A stretch of DNA of 33,064 nt from Oscillospiraceae bacterium (GTDB lineage Bacteria > Bacillota > Clostridia > Oscillospirales > Oscillospiraceae). The stretch spans positions 1 to 33,064 of the forward strand of contig WRAK01000016.1 of assembly GCA_009780235.1 (NCBI GenBank), in the 5' to 3' direction. The position numbers were made by a program, and so were the translations under genes. Below, piece after piece: positions 24,181 through 32,702 of the stretch (the stretch's first letter is position 1; the number at the start of each line of letters is the position of its first letter). Under the pieces are notes generated by a model. The model ran no database searches. It was not told where the DNA came from and saw only the letters and a list, made by a program, of their open reading frames with translations.

Positions 24181-26151
24181 ATGCCAAACTTCAAAGTCAT
24201 CAGCGACTACACCCCCGCCGGCGACCAGCCGGAGGCGATTCGTCTGCTCACACAGGGCGTGAATCTCGACCTCGCCGAGCAAACGCTTCTCGGCGTGACC
24301 GGCAGCGGCAAGACGTATACGATGGCAAAGGTCATCGAATCCCTCGGCCGCCCTGCGCTTGTGTTGGCGCACAACAAGACCCTCGCCGCCCAGCTTTGCA
24401 GTGAGTTCAGGGAGTTCTTCCCCGATAACGCCGTGGAATATTTCGTCTCCTACTATGACTACTATCAGCCCGAGGCCTACATCGCCCACACGGACACTTT
24501 CATCGAAAAAGAAGCCACGATCAACGATGAAATCGAACGCCTGCGCCACAGCGCGACCTCCGCGCTCTTTGAGCGGCGGGACGTGGTCGTCGTCGCCTCC
24601 GTGTCCTGCATCTATGGGCTGGGTGACCCCATCGATTACGCCAACATGGTCATCTCCCTGCGCGTCGGGCGGAAGATGGAGCGGGATGCCTTGCTCAAAA
24701 AGCTCGTTGAAATCCGCTACGAGCGCAACGACATGGCCTTTGACCGCAACATGTTCCGCGTGCGGGGTGACACGGTGGAGATTTTCCCCGCCTATGCCTA
24801 TAACTATGCCTTGCGTGTGGAATTTTTCGGCGATGAAATTGACCGCATCAGCTCCATCAACACCGTCACGGGTGAGCCGACCAAGCGGCTTGACCACGTG
24901 GCCGTCTACCCCGCATCGCACTACGTCACCAGTCCTGAAAAGATGGAGCGGGCAATCCACGAAATCCGCCGGGAGTGTGACGAGCAGGTTGCGCGCTTCA
25001 AATCCGAGGAAAAGCTCATCGAGGCCCAGCGCATCGCCCAGCGGACGATGTATGACGTGGAGATGATGCAAGAACTCGGCTTCTGCAACGGCATTGAAAA
25101 CTACTCCCGCATCATCAGCGGCCGCCCGCCGGGGTCTGCGCCGATGACCTTGCTGGACTACTTCCCGAAAGATTTTGTCGTCTTTATCGATGAGAGCCAC
25201 GTCACCCTGCCGCAAGTCCGCGCGATGTACGCCGGGGACAAGGCGCGGAAAGACTCGCTCATCAGCCACGGTTTCCGCCTGCCCTCGGCACTGGACAACC
25301 GTCCGCTCAACTTCGCCGAGTTCAACGAGCGTGTGCATAAGCTCATCTACGTCTCCGCCACGCCCGGTAACTATGAAAAGGAACGCTCCGGCCAGATTGT
25401 GGAGCAGATTATCCGCCCAACGGGTCTTGTAGACCCCGAAGTCCTCGTCCGCCCCGTGCAGGGGCAAATCGATGACCTCATGGCCGAAATCCATGCGAGA
25501 ATCGAGAAGAAGGAGCGCACGCTCGTCACCACGCTCACAAAAAAGATGGCCGAGGACCTCACCGACTACTTCACAAACGCCGGCCTCAAAGTCCGCTACA
25601 TGCACCACGATATCACGACCATAGAGCGCATGGAAATCATCCGTGACCTGCGTCTCGGACACTTTGACGTGCTGGTCGGCATCAACCTGCTGCGTGAGGG
25701 CTTGGATTTGCCCGAAGTCTCGCTCGTTGCCATCTTAGATGCCGACAAAGAGGGCTTCCTCCGCTCGGAGACCAGCCTTATCCAGACCATAGGCCGCGCC
25801 GCACGGAACGCCGAAGGTCTCGTCATCCTCTACGCCGACCGCATGACGGGTTCTATGCAGAGAGCCATGGCCGAGACGGACAGACGCCGCAAGCTTCAAA
25901 TCGCATTCAACGGAGCGCACGGTATCACGCCGAAGACTATTGTGAAGAGCGTCCGTGACCTGATTGAGATTTCCGGCGACATCTCCGACGCCAAGCGTGC
26001 GGAGAAAGACGGCATGAAGATGACCCGCAAGGAGCGGGACGCGCTGATTGCGAAGCTGGAGAAGGAGATGAAAGAGGCGTCGAAAATGCTGGAGTTTGAA
26101 CTCGCGGCGATATTGCGGGATAAAATTATTAAGTTGCGGGGGCAGTCGTAG
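24181..26151 (+). CDS. uvrB: Excinuclease ABC subunit B
   Basis: The 656-residue protein is the damage-verifying helicase-like subunit of nucleotide excision repair. It takes over lesions from UvrA and recruits UvrC. Motifs seen are Walker A GVTGSGKT (38-45), the beta-hairpin region [11 protein letters not shown] (91-101) that inserts between strands, IDESH (near 335), helicase motif VI with IGRAARN, and a C-terminal UVR domain (about 615-650) for UvrC contact. AAGGAG (24166-24171) lies 9 bases before the ATG. Length is normal. uvrA and uvrC are not in this window, and no LexA-type operator is obvious upstream. Confidence 0.97.
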   Translation: MPNFKVISDYTPAGDQPEAIRLLTQGVNLDLAEQTLLGVTGSGKTYTMAKVIESLGRPALVLAHNKTLAAQLCSEFREFFPDNAVEYFVSYYDYYQPEAYIAHTDTFIEKEATINDEIERLRHSATSALFERRDVVVVASVSCIYGLGDPIDYANMVISLRVGRKMERDALLKKLVEIRYERNDMAFDRNMFRVRGDTVEIFPAYAYNYALRVEFFGDEIDRISSINTVTGEPTKRLDHVAVYPASHYVTSPEKMERAIHEIRRECDEQVARFKSEEKLIEAQRIAQRTMYDVEMMQELGFCNGIENYSRIISGRPPGSAPMTLLDYFPKDFVVFIDESHVTLPQVRAMYAGDKARKDSLISHGFRLPSALDNRPLNFAEFNERVHKLIYVSATPGNYEKERSGQIVEQIIRPTGLVDPEVLVRPVQGQIDDLMAEIHARIEKKERTLVTTLTKKMAEDLTDYFTNAGLKVRYMHHDITTIERMEIIRDLRLGHFDVLVGINLLREGLDLPEVSLVAILDADKEGFLRSETSLIQTIGRAARNAEGLVILYADRMTGSMQRAMAETDRRRKLQIAFNGAHGITPKTIVKSVRDLIEISGDISDAKRAEKDGMKMTRKERDALIAKLEKEMKEASKMLEFELAAILRDKIIKLRGQS

Positions 26152-26194
26152 GGGCGGATGGTGTGCGCCTGTGGAGGTGTGTTTTGGTGCGCAT

Positions 26195-26272
26195 TGTAGG
26201 GCGTGATGTCCTCATCACGCCGTGCGCTGAATCCATGGGAGACACGGCGCGATGAGGGCATCGCGCCCTACA
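26195..26272. repeat. Dispersed inverted repeat (GTAGGGCG type), copy 2
   Basis: Arms 26195-26224 and 26243-26272 pair over 30 bases with two G-U pairs and one mismatch. It has the same TGTAGGGCGYGA outer motif as 4921-4964 but longer arms. It lies in the 26152-26469 spacer after uvrB, which holds no gene. Confidence 0.8.
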
Positions 26273-26360
26273 AAACACCGGGATAATTGCCATCGTCCCC
26301 TACGAAGTGCAGGGCGCGCAAAGCCTCCTTCGCTTGCGAGGGAGCCTAAGGGCAAGGGCG

Positions 26361-26404
26361 ACCACCCCACCGCCTGCGGCGGCACCCCTCCAAGGAGGGG
26401 AATT
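26361..26404 (-). repeat. Dispersed two-hairpin repeat, copy 3 (inverted), inner stem changed
   Basis: The outer CCCCTCCTTGGAGGGG hairpin and GGGGTGGT tail match copies 1 and 2. The inner stem is CCGCC-GCA-GGCGG instead of CAGGC-GAA-GCCTG, so pairing is kept while the sequence differs. An adjacent CCTCC-TTCGCTTGC-GAGGG hairpin (about 26324-26344) belongs to another family. Confidence 0.7.
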
Positions 26405-26418
26405 TTAAGGGCAAGGGC

Positions 26419-26458
26419 AAAGAAGCAGCGAATCCAAATTCGGATTTGCTGCTTCTTT
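26419..26458 (-). terminator. Terminator of the ABC exporter operon
   Basis: AAAGAAGCAGC...AATCC and GGATT...GCTGCTTCTTT form a 17-bp stem with one G-U pair and a 6-base loop, 12 bases after the permease stop on the minus strand. It could also stop uvrB transcripts. Confidence 0.7.
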
Positions 26459-26469
26459 CAAACATATTC

Positions 26470-27705
26470 CTACCCCGCACGCAGCATCTTGAAAATCTGC
26501 CGCAAGCTCGGCCGGTTCCCCGTCAGCATCACGCCGACGCGGTAAATCTTTGCGCTCAAAAACCCGAGGCCCAGCACATAGAGGAAACTCACCCCGGCGG
26601 AGAGTGCAATCTCCGTCACGGGCACCTCCGTCATCGTCGCCCGTGCCATCATGACGAGCGGGGAGAAGAACGGTACGTAGGAGAGTATCTGCACATGAAT
26701 TGCATCCGGCGCGAACAGAGCCGAAAACGATACGTAATAGGCAATCATGAGCAGAAACGAAGGTAAGCTCTGCACACTACTCAAATCCTCCGCACGGGTG
26801 ACGGTAGAGCCTAGTGCGGCAAAAACGAAAGCATACGTAAAGAAGCTCAAGAGGAAGAATACAAACGCTAGCCCCAAAACATTCGAGGCAAACACCATCT
26901 CCACAATTCCGCCCACCATGGGCGAGAATTCATGCCAATGATCCAAGTTGAAATAGATAACCAGAAACGCAGGTACCAGCATCAGCCCAAACTGCGTAAT
27001 AGCCGCCAGCCCAACCCCGATTACTTTGCCGAAAATTAGTGAGTTCGGGCCGGTGGAGATGGTGAGCAATTCTATCGCTTTGCTGGTCTTCTCCGTAGAC
27101 ACCGACTGCGCCACAACCGCCCCGAAGATAGATACCACCAACATAAGCAAAATCGTAAACACCAGAGCTACCCAATAGCTTTGGCCACCATCCCGCCCGA
27201 CGATGATTAGTTCCATAGCGGGATCTGTCGCGAGTACCGCCGTTATCGTCCCCTCGTCCACGCCCGCCTGTGCCAAGGTCACAGATTGCGCCATACTTCG
27301 GGCCATTTCATAGAATCCAAAATGGCCGCCGCCCATCCAGTCACCGCCGGGCATGTAGACCCGGACGTTATCCATCTCCAACACCAACCCAATCGCAAAC
27401 GCGCCCTCTTCCAGCCCTGCCTCGATATCGGCGGGACTTGCAATCGGCTCCCACGCAAATTCGGGCGACCACACCGCCAGCACCTCTTCCGAATACCAGT
27501 CCGTGGCGTCATAGAACACGCCGACCGGACGCTCGTAGTCGGCGGCATACACATCATCCCCGCCGCCTTGGAACAAACCCATGATAAGCGGCAGATTCGC
27601 CGCCGCGAGGAGTATACCCATAAACAAAATCGTCGAAATCAGGAAGCCCTTGGGCCGTACCATGCCGAGATATTCAAACTTTAAGACCGTAAAAAAGTTT
27701 CTCAT
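26470..27705 (-). CDS. ABC-2 type exporter permease, NatB-like
   Basis: The 411-residue membrane protein has one N-terminal span (about 20-45), an extracellular domain of about 130 residues, then five or six spans from about residue 178. STEKTSKAIELL (about 205-216) is the cytoplasmic coupling motif of ABC-2 permeases such as NatB. It pairs with the ATPase whose stop overlaps its ATG by 4 bases (ATGA). NatAB exports sodium in Bacillus, but relatives export drugs, peptides or unknown ions, so the substrate is open. It is the last gene before a terminator. Confidence 0.88.
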   Translation of the reverse strand: MRNFFTVLKFEYLGMVRPKGFLISTILFMGILLAAANLPLIMGLFQGGGDDVYAADYERPVGVFYDATDWYSEEVLAVWSPEFAWEPIASPADIEAGLEEGAFAIGLVLEMDNVRVYMPGGDWMGGGHFGFYEMARSMAQSVTLAQAGVDEGTITAVLATDPAMELIIVGRDGGQSYWVALVFTILLMLVVSIFGAVVAQSVSTEKTSKAIELLTISTGPNSLIFGKVIGVGLAAITQFGLMLVPAFLVIYFNLDHWHEFSPMVGGIVEMVFASNVLGLAFVFFLLSFFTYAFVFAALGSTVTRAEDLSSVQSLPSFLLMIAYYVSFSALFAPDAIHVQILSYVPFFSPLVMMARATMTEVPVTEIALSAGVSFLYVLGLGFLSAKIYRVGVMLTGNRPSLRQIFKMLRAG

Positions 27706-28655
27706 GCCACCGCACCCCCGTCTTCCTCAGCCGAAACCTCGCGGCCGACTTTTTCCACGAAAATATCCTCCAGACGCGGCTCCACCACGCTGATGCCGTC
27801 AATCGCGATTCGGCTCTCCGTGAGCGCTGTGAACAAGGCCGCCTTGTCCCGCTCATTGTGCAGCGTCACCAAGCATCCCTGCCCCTCGGCCGCTATGTCC
27901 GCCGCCAGCCTTGACACGGTGTTCGATTGTAAGAGTTGCTGCTTGAGCTCCGCCGCGCCCGGCACCTCCGGCCTGACGAGAATTTGATGCCGCGGATAGC
28001 TCGCCTTAATGTCCCGCAGTCTGCCGTCCAGCACGATTTGGCCCTGGTGGATGATGCAGATATCGTCGCAAAACTCCTCCACATAGCCCATCTCGTGGCT
28101 GGAGAAGAGTACCAGTTTCCCCTCGGCCACCAGCTCTTCGACCACGCGCTTGAGGATCTGCGAGTTCACAGGATCAAGCCCCGAAAACGGCTCGTCGAGG
28201 ATGACGATGTCCGGGTTCGTCAGCAATGCAATGGCGAGCTGAATCTTCTGCTGGTTGCCCTTGGAGAGTGTGTCGAGTTTCTTGTCAAAATACTCCTCCG
28301 CCTCCAAGCGCACGAGGAGCTGTTTCGCCCGCTCTTTGGCCACTTTGGGCTTTAATCCCCGCAGCGTCCCGATGTAGGCCATCTGTTCACCGATAATGCG
28401 CTTGGGGTACAATCCCCGCTCCTCCGGCAAATAGCCGATGCGCTTCCGCATTTTCTGCGTGGGTACCCCGTCAATTGTAGACGTCCCGCTGTCGGCGGGG
28501 AAGATGCCCATGATGGTGCGGATGGTCGTCGTCTTCCCGGAGCCGTTGCGCCCTAAAAGCCCCATCGCCACCCCGCTCCGCGCGGTGAAGCTGAGGTCCT
28601 GCAGCACATGCTTCGTGCCGAAGGATTTGTTGAGCTTTTCGATTCGTAGTTGCAT
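27702..28655 (-). CDS. ABC transporter ATP-binding protein, NatA-like
   Basis: The 317-residue ATPase has Walker A GRNGSGKT (35-42), an ABC signature LSKGNQQKIQ (130-139, with K in place of the usual second G), Walker B and catalytic Glu in VILDEP (151-156), and SSHEM as the H-loop near 185. About 90 residues follow the core, as in NatA-type proteins that drive ABC-2 permeases. AGAAGGAGA lies upstream of the ATG. It has its own promoter (28699-28727), and the padR-DUF2812 pair lies just upstream, a frequent arrangement for stress-inducible exporters. Confidence 0.92.
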   Translation of the reverse strand: MQLRIEKLNKSFGTKHVLQDLSFTARSGVAMGLLGRNGSGKTTTIRTIMGIFPADSGTSTIDGVPTQKMRKRIGYLPEERGLYPKRIIGEQMAYIGTLRGLKPKVAKERAKQLLVRLEAEEYFDKKLDTLSKGNQQKIQLAIALLTNPDIVILDEPFSGLDPVNSQILKRVVEELVAEGKLVLFSSHEMGYVEEFCDDICIIHQGQIVLDGRLRDIKASYPRHQILVRPEVPGAAELKQQLLQSNTVSRLAADIAAEGQGCLVTLHNERDKAALFTALTESRIAIDGISVVEPRLEDIFVEKVGREVSAEEDGGAVA

Positions 28656-28698
28656 AGTGTTCTCCTTCTGTCCGTGTTACAACATTTTTGCATGATTA

Positions 28699-28727
28699 AT
28701 TGTAATGCAAACGATGCAAAATGTCAA
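28699..28727 (-). promoter_or_regulatory. Promoter of the natAB-like operon inside an inverted repeat
   Basis: On the minus strand TTGACA (28727-28722), 17 bases, then TACAAT (28704-28699). An imperfect inverted repeat (28682-28693 with 28714-28724, arms like ATGCAAAATGT) brackets the -10, and a further TGCAAAC half-site lies between. This is a plausible operator. Confidence 0.75.
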
Positions 28728-28729
28728 GC

Positions 28730-29299
28730 TTAGAATTTGTCGCCTTTGATGCGCCGAATTGCCCGATAAAACAAAACACCCTGCCAAATCGCCCTGCCCA
28801 CCGCGAAGGCAGTACCTGCCGTCAGCATCCAAAAGAGCGGGCTCTGCATCAGAGGCACACCGACGAGATTCCGCCGAGCTATATTCACAGCACCTAAGCC
28901 CGTGGTAATAATCGCGAGTGTGGTGTCCCGAATCCAAGCGTTTTTGAACCGCCGGAGTAGTTCAATTTTGCTTTCGGTATCCGTATAAAGCTCCAAAACA
29001 GCATCATCAGACCGGGGTCTTCTCAAATAGAGCCTGCGGCCAAACCCCTCTTTGCAATCGACAACTACCTCCCAACCGGCGTCTTCATAAAATCGGAGGC
29101 GGGCTTCCATCTCTCGTTTTTTGCCGACAAAATCTATCCTGTATTGGTCATCCCGGGGCCGGCTTCTTCTGAAATGGAATCTGTTTACTGTTATCCCCGT
29201 TAAATGCCAGCCTTTCCGGCTTTGTTCGCTCAAATACCGCTCCTCTTTTTCCGGCAGACCAAGCCATATCCATCGCCTGGTCTTTTTTTCGTTCTTCAC
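28730..29299 (-). CDS. DUF2812 membrane protein
   Basis: The 189-residue protein has an N-terminal soluble part, with residues 10-30 (WLGLPEKEERYLSEQSRKGW) typical of DUF2812, followed by HFRRS and YRIDF. Two hydrophobic segments lie near the C-terminus (about 126-148 and 152-175). DUF2812 proteins are commonly encoded directly after PadR regulators and often near ABC exporters; their function is unknown. Its ATG overlaps the padR stop by 4 bases. It may sense membrane stress and modulate PadR, but that is inference. Confidence 0.82.
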   Translation of the reverse strand: MKNEKKTRRWIWLGLPEKEERYLSEQSRKGWHLTGITVNRFHFRRSRPRDDQYRIDFVGKKREMEARLRFYEDAGWEVVVDCKEGFGRRLYLRRPRSDDAVLELYTDTESKIELLRRFKNAWIRDTTLAIITTGLGAVNIARRNLVGVPLMQSPLFWMLTAGTAFAVGRAIWQGVLFYRAIRRIKGDKF

Positions 29300-29619
29300 T
29301 TGAGCCGCACCCCCTCCGAACTCTTATACAGTTCCCGAATCCGTCGAATCTCCGCCTCCAGCACCGCACGCCCCGCAGGCGTGATGCCGTAGACCTTGCG
29401 CTGTTGTTCCTCGGCGATGACGGCAATCAGCCCGCTCTTTTCCATCTTGCCCAATGTCCCGTAGAGCGTCCCCGCCCCCAGACGGACACGCCCCGCGGTA
29501 ATCGCCTCCACGTGTTGCATAATCGCATACCCGTGACGGTGTTCCATGAGAGACAGCAGGATATAATACGCCGTCTCCGACATGGGGAGATAGGCTTTGA
29601 TTTGTTTTTCGGTGCTCAT
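29296..29619 (-). CDS. PadR family transcriptional regulator
   Basis: The 107-residue protein is a winged-helix repressor: residues 14-80 include HGYAIMQHVE (28-37), the GAGTLYGTLGKMEKSGLI helix-turn-helix (48-65) and wing RKVYGITPAG (74-83). A C-terminal helix would make the dimer. GGAGGTGA lies 6 bases before the ATG. PadR proteins repress their own operon and nearby exporter genes until a ligand binds. The promoter region holds three overlapping ATATC/GATAT dyads, fitting autoregulation. It is co-transcribed with DUF2812. Confidence 0.92.
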   Translation of the reverse strand: MSTEKQIKAYLPMSETAYYILLSLMEHRHGYAIMQHVEAITAGRVRLGAGTLYGTLGKMEKSGLIAVIAEEQQRKVYGITPAGRAVLEAEIRRIRELYKSSEGVRLK

Positions 29620-29643
29620 AGGGTCACCTCCGATGCGGAATGG

Positions 29644-29692
29644 TATATCGTAACGTGATATAATTATATCGCATTGCGATATATCGTGTCAA
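29644..29692 (-). promoter_or_regulatory. padR promoter embedded in an operator of overlapping dyads
   Basis: TTGACA (29692-29687), 18 bases, then TATAAT (29668-29663) on the minus strand. The region contains TATATC-7-GATATA (29644-29662), a perfect palindrome of 14 bases (29657-29670) covering the -10, and ATATCGCA-T-TGCGATAT (29666-29682). Binding here would block the polymerase. Confidence 0.8.
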
Positions 29693-29708
29693 GATGCAGT
29701 TTGCCCTT

Positions 29709-29897
29709 AGGCCCCTCGTAAACGAGGGGCCTGCACCACGGGCATTCCTTCCGCCAACCAATCGTACTGCGGCTTCGCCGTGCGCTCTTGGGGCGTCAGT
29801 TATCGGCGCAGCTTACCGGGGGAGTTAACGTACGTTGGAAAATCAGCGTGTACTCCCTTCGGCCCTGCGGGCCGCCTCTCTCGTAAACGAGGGAGGC
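29709..29897. repeat. Palindromic repeats upstream of ddl
   Basis: AGGCCCCTCG-TAAA-CGAGGGGCCT (29709-29732) and a second TCG-TAAA-CGA hairpin with GCCTC/GAGGC ends (29874-29897) share the same loop. The GCCCTTAGGC flank recurs at 26341 (reverse) and 32609. Apart from these and the promoter near 29915, 29700-30016 holds no gene. Confidence 0.65.
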
Positions 29898-29914
29898 TTT
29901 CGGACATCATTCCC

Positions 29915-29943
29915 TTGCCCCCAACCCCAATCTATGATAAAAT
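29915..29943 (+). promoter_or_regulatory. Candidate ddl promoter
   Basis: TTGCCC (29915-29920), 17 bases, then TGA-TAAAAT (29938-29943), an extended -10. Leader about 65 bases. Confidence 0.5.
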
Positions 29944-30016
29944 ATCATGTATTTTCCAAGAACCAATCACCATCTTCACCTCCCCGCAATATGCCGGGAG
30001 AAACGGGGGAATCACT

Positions 30017-31048
30017 ATGCACATCGTAGTTTTATGCGGCGGCCTGTACCCGGAGCGGGACGTGTCCATCGCGTCCGGGCGGCAAATCGCCCAAAGCCTG
30101 ATCGACCGAGGCCATCAAGTCCTGCTTATGGATTTATTTTTTGGCCACCCGGAGCCTTATACCGACCCTTTGGCCGTGTTTGACAACTCGCTCGAACGTG
30201 TCCCAAGCACCCTGCGTGCCGCCGCGCCGGATTTGGACGCCGTGCGCGCAAGCCGCCCCGGTGATGACCGGGGCCCCGTCGGCCCGAATGTTTTTGACCT
30301 CTGCCGTGCCGCCGACATCGTGTTCCTCGCCCTCCACGGCGAGGACGGCGAAAACGGCACGCTCCAAGCCGCTTTCGATTTGGCAGGCATCCGCTACACC
30401 GGCACCGGCCCGCTCGGCTCAGCCCTTGCCATGCACAAAGGTGTCAGCCTCGCCCTTTTCGACTGCGCCGGTATCCCCGTCCCGCCCGGTCGGGTCGTGC
30501 GCCAAGGCGGTCCCGTTGGCGAGATTTGCTACCCCTGCGTGATAAAACCATGCAGCGGCGGCTCCAGCGTGGCGACTACCATCCTCCAAGGCCCCGATGC
30601 GCAGGAAGCCGCCCTCGCGGAAGTCTTCCGCGTAGACAAAGAGGCCCTCATCGAAGACTTCATCCCCGGCCGTGAGTTCTCCGTCGGCGTGTTGGACGGC
30701 AAAGCCCTCCCCGTCATCGAAGTCCGCCCGAAGAGCGGCTTTTTCTGCTACGAAAACAAATACCAGCCCAACATGACGGAAGAGATCTGCCCCGCTGAAC
30801 TATCCGAGGCCGACACCAAACGCCTCCAGCAAGCCGCCCTCAAGGCGCACGAAATCCTCCGCCTCGAAGTCTACTCCCGCTCCGACTTCATCCTCACCCC
30901 CGACGGTGGCCTCTACTGCTTGGAAACCAACACCCTGCCCGGCATGACCCCCCTCAGCCTCCTCCCGATGGAGGCCAAAGAAGCCGGGCTGGACTTCGGA
31001 GATTTGTGCGAGAAAATCATTGCGGTATCAATGGAGAAGTATCAATAA
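30017..31048 (+). CDS. ddl: D-alanine--D-alanine ligase
   Basis: The 343-residue ATP-grasp enzyme joins two D-alanines for the peptidoglycan stem peptide. It has the family start CGGLYPERDVSIASG (7-21), LHGEDGENGTLQ (about 105-116), the ATP-binding VIKPCSGGSS (about 175-184), and YSRSDFIL plus ETNTLPGM (about 284-310) for metal and substrate. The ATG at 30017 is chosen because it precedes the MHIVVLCGG strand; the frame upstream of it is open but crosses the promoter. GGGGGA lies about 6 bases before it. murF, the next enzyme of the pathway, starts 86 bases downstream, so they are probably one unit. Confidence 0.95.
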   Translation: MHIVVLCGGLYPERDVSIASGRQIAQSLIDRGHQVLLMDLFFGHPEPYTDPLAVFDNSLERVPSTLRAAAPDLDAVRASRPGDDRGPVGPNVFDLCRAADIVFLALHGEDGENGTLQAAFDLAGIRYTGTGPLGSALAMHKGVSLALFDCAGIPVPPGRVVRQGGPVGEICYPCVIKPCSGGSSVATTILQGPDAQEAALAEVFRVDKEALIEDFIPGREFSVGVLDGKALPVIEVRPKSGFFCYENKYQPNMTEEICPAELSEADTKRLQQAALKAHEILRLEVYSRSDFILTPDGGLYCLETNTLPGMTPLSLLPMEAKEAGLDFGDLCEKIIAVSMEKYQ

Positions 31049-31134
31049 ATGTAGAGTGTAGAATTATTGTGGTATGCCGCAAAGCGACATGATTTAAATT
31101 TACCAAAATTCTATATTCCAAAGGAGTGTTTCCA

Positions 31135-32529
31135 ATGACAATGAAACCAATTACCCTATCCCAAGCCGCGAAAGCGATGGGCGGCACGCTCCTCGGCGGC
31201 GGGGGTGACACCCGCATCCGCCAAGTCGTCATGGACAGCCGTCTCGACGTGGACGGTGCGCTGTTTGTCGCCATCTCGGGGGCGCGGGCGGACGGGCATG
31301 ACTTTGTGCAGGATGTATTCACCCGCGGCGCGGTCTGCTGTCTGGTCGAGCGGGAGATTGACGCGCCCGGCGGGCCTTGCATTTTGGTGGATTCCACCCT
31401 CCGTGCCGTGCGGGATTTGGCGGCTTATTACCGTAGTTTATTCGACATCCCCGTCATCGGCATCACCGGCAGCGTGGGCAAGACGAGCACCAAAGAGATG
31501 ATGGCGCAAGTCCTCTCCGAAAAATTCCTCGTCCACAAGACGGCGGGGAACCTCAACAACGAACTCGGCGTCCCCATGACATTGCTCGCGCTTCGAGAGG
31601 AACATGAGGCGGCGGTGGTCGAGATGGGCATCTCCGACTTTGGCGAGATGACCCGCCTCACCGAGATGGTGCGCCCCACCGTAGCGATGATTACCATCAT
31701 CGGCTACGCGCATTTGGATAACCTCGGCGACAGGGCCGGGGTCTACAGGGCGAAAACCGAAATCTTCCACGGCCTCGCAGAAAACGGCCTGGCTCTGCTC
31801 AACGGCGATGACGACATGCTCCGCCCCTGCGTGATTACCGACATATCCCCCGAAAAAACCACCGCAGAAAAGCGGCTCTACGGCCTCGAAGACGGCAACG
31901 ATTATCGTGCGACGGACATCGTCACCCAAGGCGAGAACGGCACGGCCTGTACGTTCCACCTCAGCGGCGGCCCTCTGTCCGTGACCATTCCCGCGTTCGG
32001 CCTGCCTTTCGTCTACGCCGCCCTCGCCGCCGCCGCCGTGGGTGAGCGGTTGGGGATGACGCCCGACGAAATTCAGCGCGGCGTCGCCGCTTTTCATACC
32101 GTGGCGGGACGCGCCAACGTCTGCAAGACGGTGAGTCTCACCATCATTGACGACTGCTACAACGCAAACCCCAGCTCCGTCCGCGCCTCGCTTACCTCGC
32201 TTGCGGGATTGGAGGGACGCCGCATCGCCGTCCTCGGCGACATGGGCGAACTCGGCCCCGACGCCGAGACGCTCCACCGGGAAATCGGCGAGACCGTAGG
32301 CGGGAGCGACATCGACGCCCTTATCTGTATCGGCGAGTTGAGCCGATTCACCTGCGAGGGCGCGAAGTCCGTCCGCCCCGACCTTGCGGCGCGGCATTTC
32401 TCCGCAAAAGAAGAAGCCCTGACCATATTGCCCTCGGTACTCCAAGCGGGAGACCAAGTGCTGGTCAAGGCGTCACGGTTTATGCGGTTTGAAGAGATTG
32501 TGGGCATGTTGAAAGAGCTCGCCCTGTAG
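31135..32529 (+). CDS. murF: UDP-MurNAc-tripeptide--D-Ala-D-Ala ligase
   Basis: The 464-residue Mur ligase attaches the D-Ala-D-Ala made by Ddl to UDP-MurNAc-tripeptide in the cytoplasm. Seen are the P-loop GITGSVGKTS (109-118), TAGNLNNELGVP (about 137-148), MGISDFGEM (near 167), HTVAGR (near 324) and DDCYNANPSS (near 340). AAAGGAG (31120-31126) lies 8 bases before the ATG at 31135; a GTG at 31126 overlaps that site and is rejected. It follows ddl, and a GGGCAGGG/CCCTGCCC hairpin starts right at its stop codon. Confidence 0.96.
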   Translation: MTMKPITLSQAAKAMGGTLLGGGGDTRIRQVVMDSRLDVDGALFVAISGARADGHDFVQDVFTRGAVCCLVEREIDAPGGPCILVDSTLRAVRDLAAYYRSLFDIPVIGITGSVGKTSTKEMMAQVLSEKFLVHKTAGNLNNELGVPMTLLALREEHEAAVVEMGISDFGEMTRLTEMVRPTVAMITIIGYAHLDNLGDRAGVYRAKTEIFHGLAENGLALLNGDDDMLRPCVITDISPEKTTAEKRLYGLEDGNDYRATDIVTQGENGTACTFHLSGGPLSVTIPAFGLPFVYAALAAAAVGERLGMTPDEIQRGVAAFHTVAGRANVCKTVSLTIIDDCYNANPSSVRASLTSLAGLEGRRIAVLGDMGELGPDAETLHREIGETVGGSDIDALICIGELSRFTCEGAKSVRPDLAARHFSAKEEALTILPSVLQAGDQVLVKASRFMRFEEIVGMLKELAL

Positions 32530-32702
32530 GGGCAGGGTCATCCCTGCCCGCACGTTTCAACTCTGCACAACATCGTAGGGGCGGCCCCATGTGGCCGCCC
32601 TTCCCTTTGCCCTTAGGCTCCTTCGCTTGCGAGGGGCCTTTTGCGGGTTGGTGTATTGGCGCAGAATTGAACCATGCGGGCGGCCAATGGCCGCCCCTAC
32701 AT
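32526..32702. repeat. Cluster of dispersed palindromes after murF
   Basis: GGGCAGGG-TCAT-CCCTGCCC (32530-32549), GGGCGGCC...GGCCGCCC (32579-32600, followed by TTCCCTTT and nearly identical to 4820-4850), a CTCCTTCG-CTTG-CGAGGGG hairpin (about 32620-32637) and GGGCGGCCA-A-TGGCCGCCC (32678-32696). Three carry a TAGGGG or CCCCTA edge. The last abuts the stop of the minus-strand gene at 32703. Confidence 0.8.

Noticed and set aside
23918-24262. Open frames in the radC-uvrB spacer
   Set aside because: They run through dispersed repeats, are rich in Pro, Arg and Ala, and have no start signals.
24085-25662. 525-codon open frame on the minus strand opposite uvrB
   Set aside because: It is the antisense shadow of a conserved GC-rich gene, with low-complexity acidic and histidine-rich composition and no family resemblance.
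31438-32457. 339-codon open frame opposite murF, and a similar one at 1724-2881 opposite the lyase
   Set aside because: Both are antisense to clearly conserved genes and show no motif or ribosome binding site.
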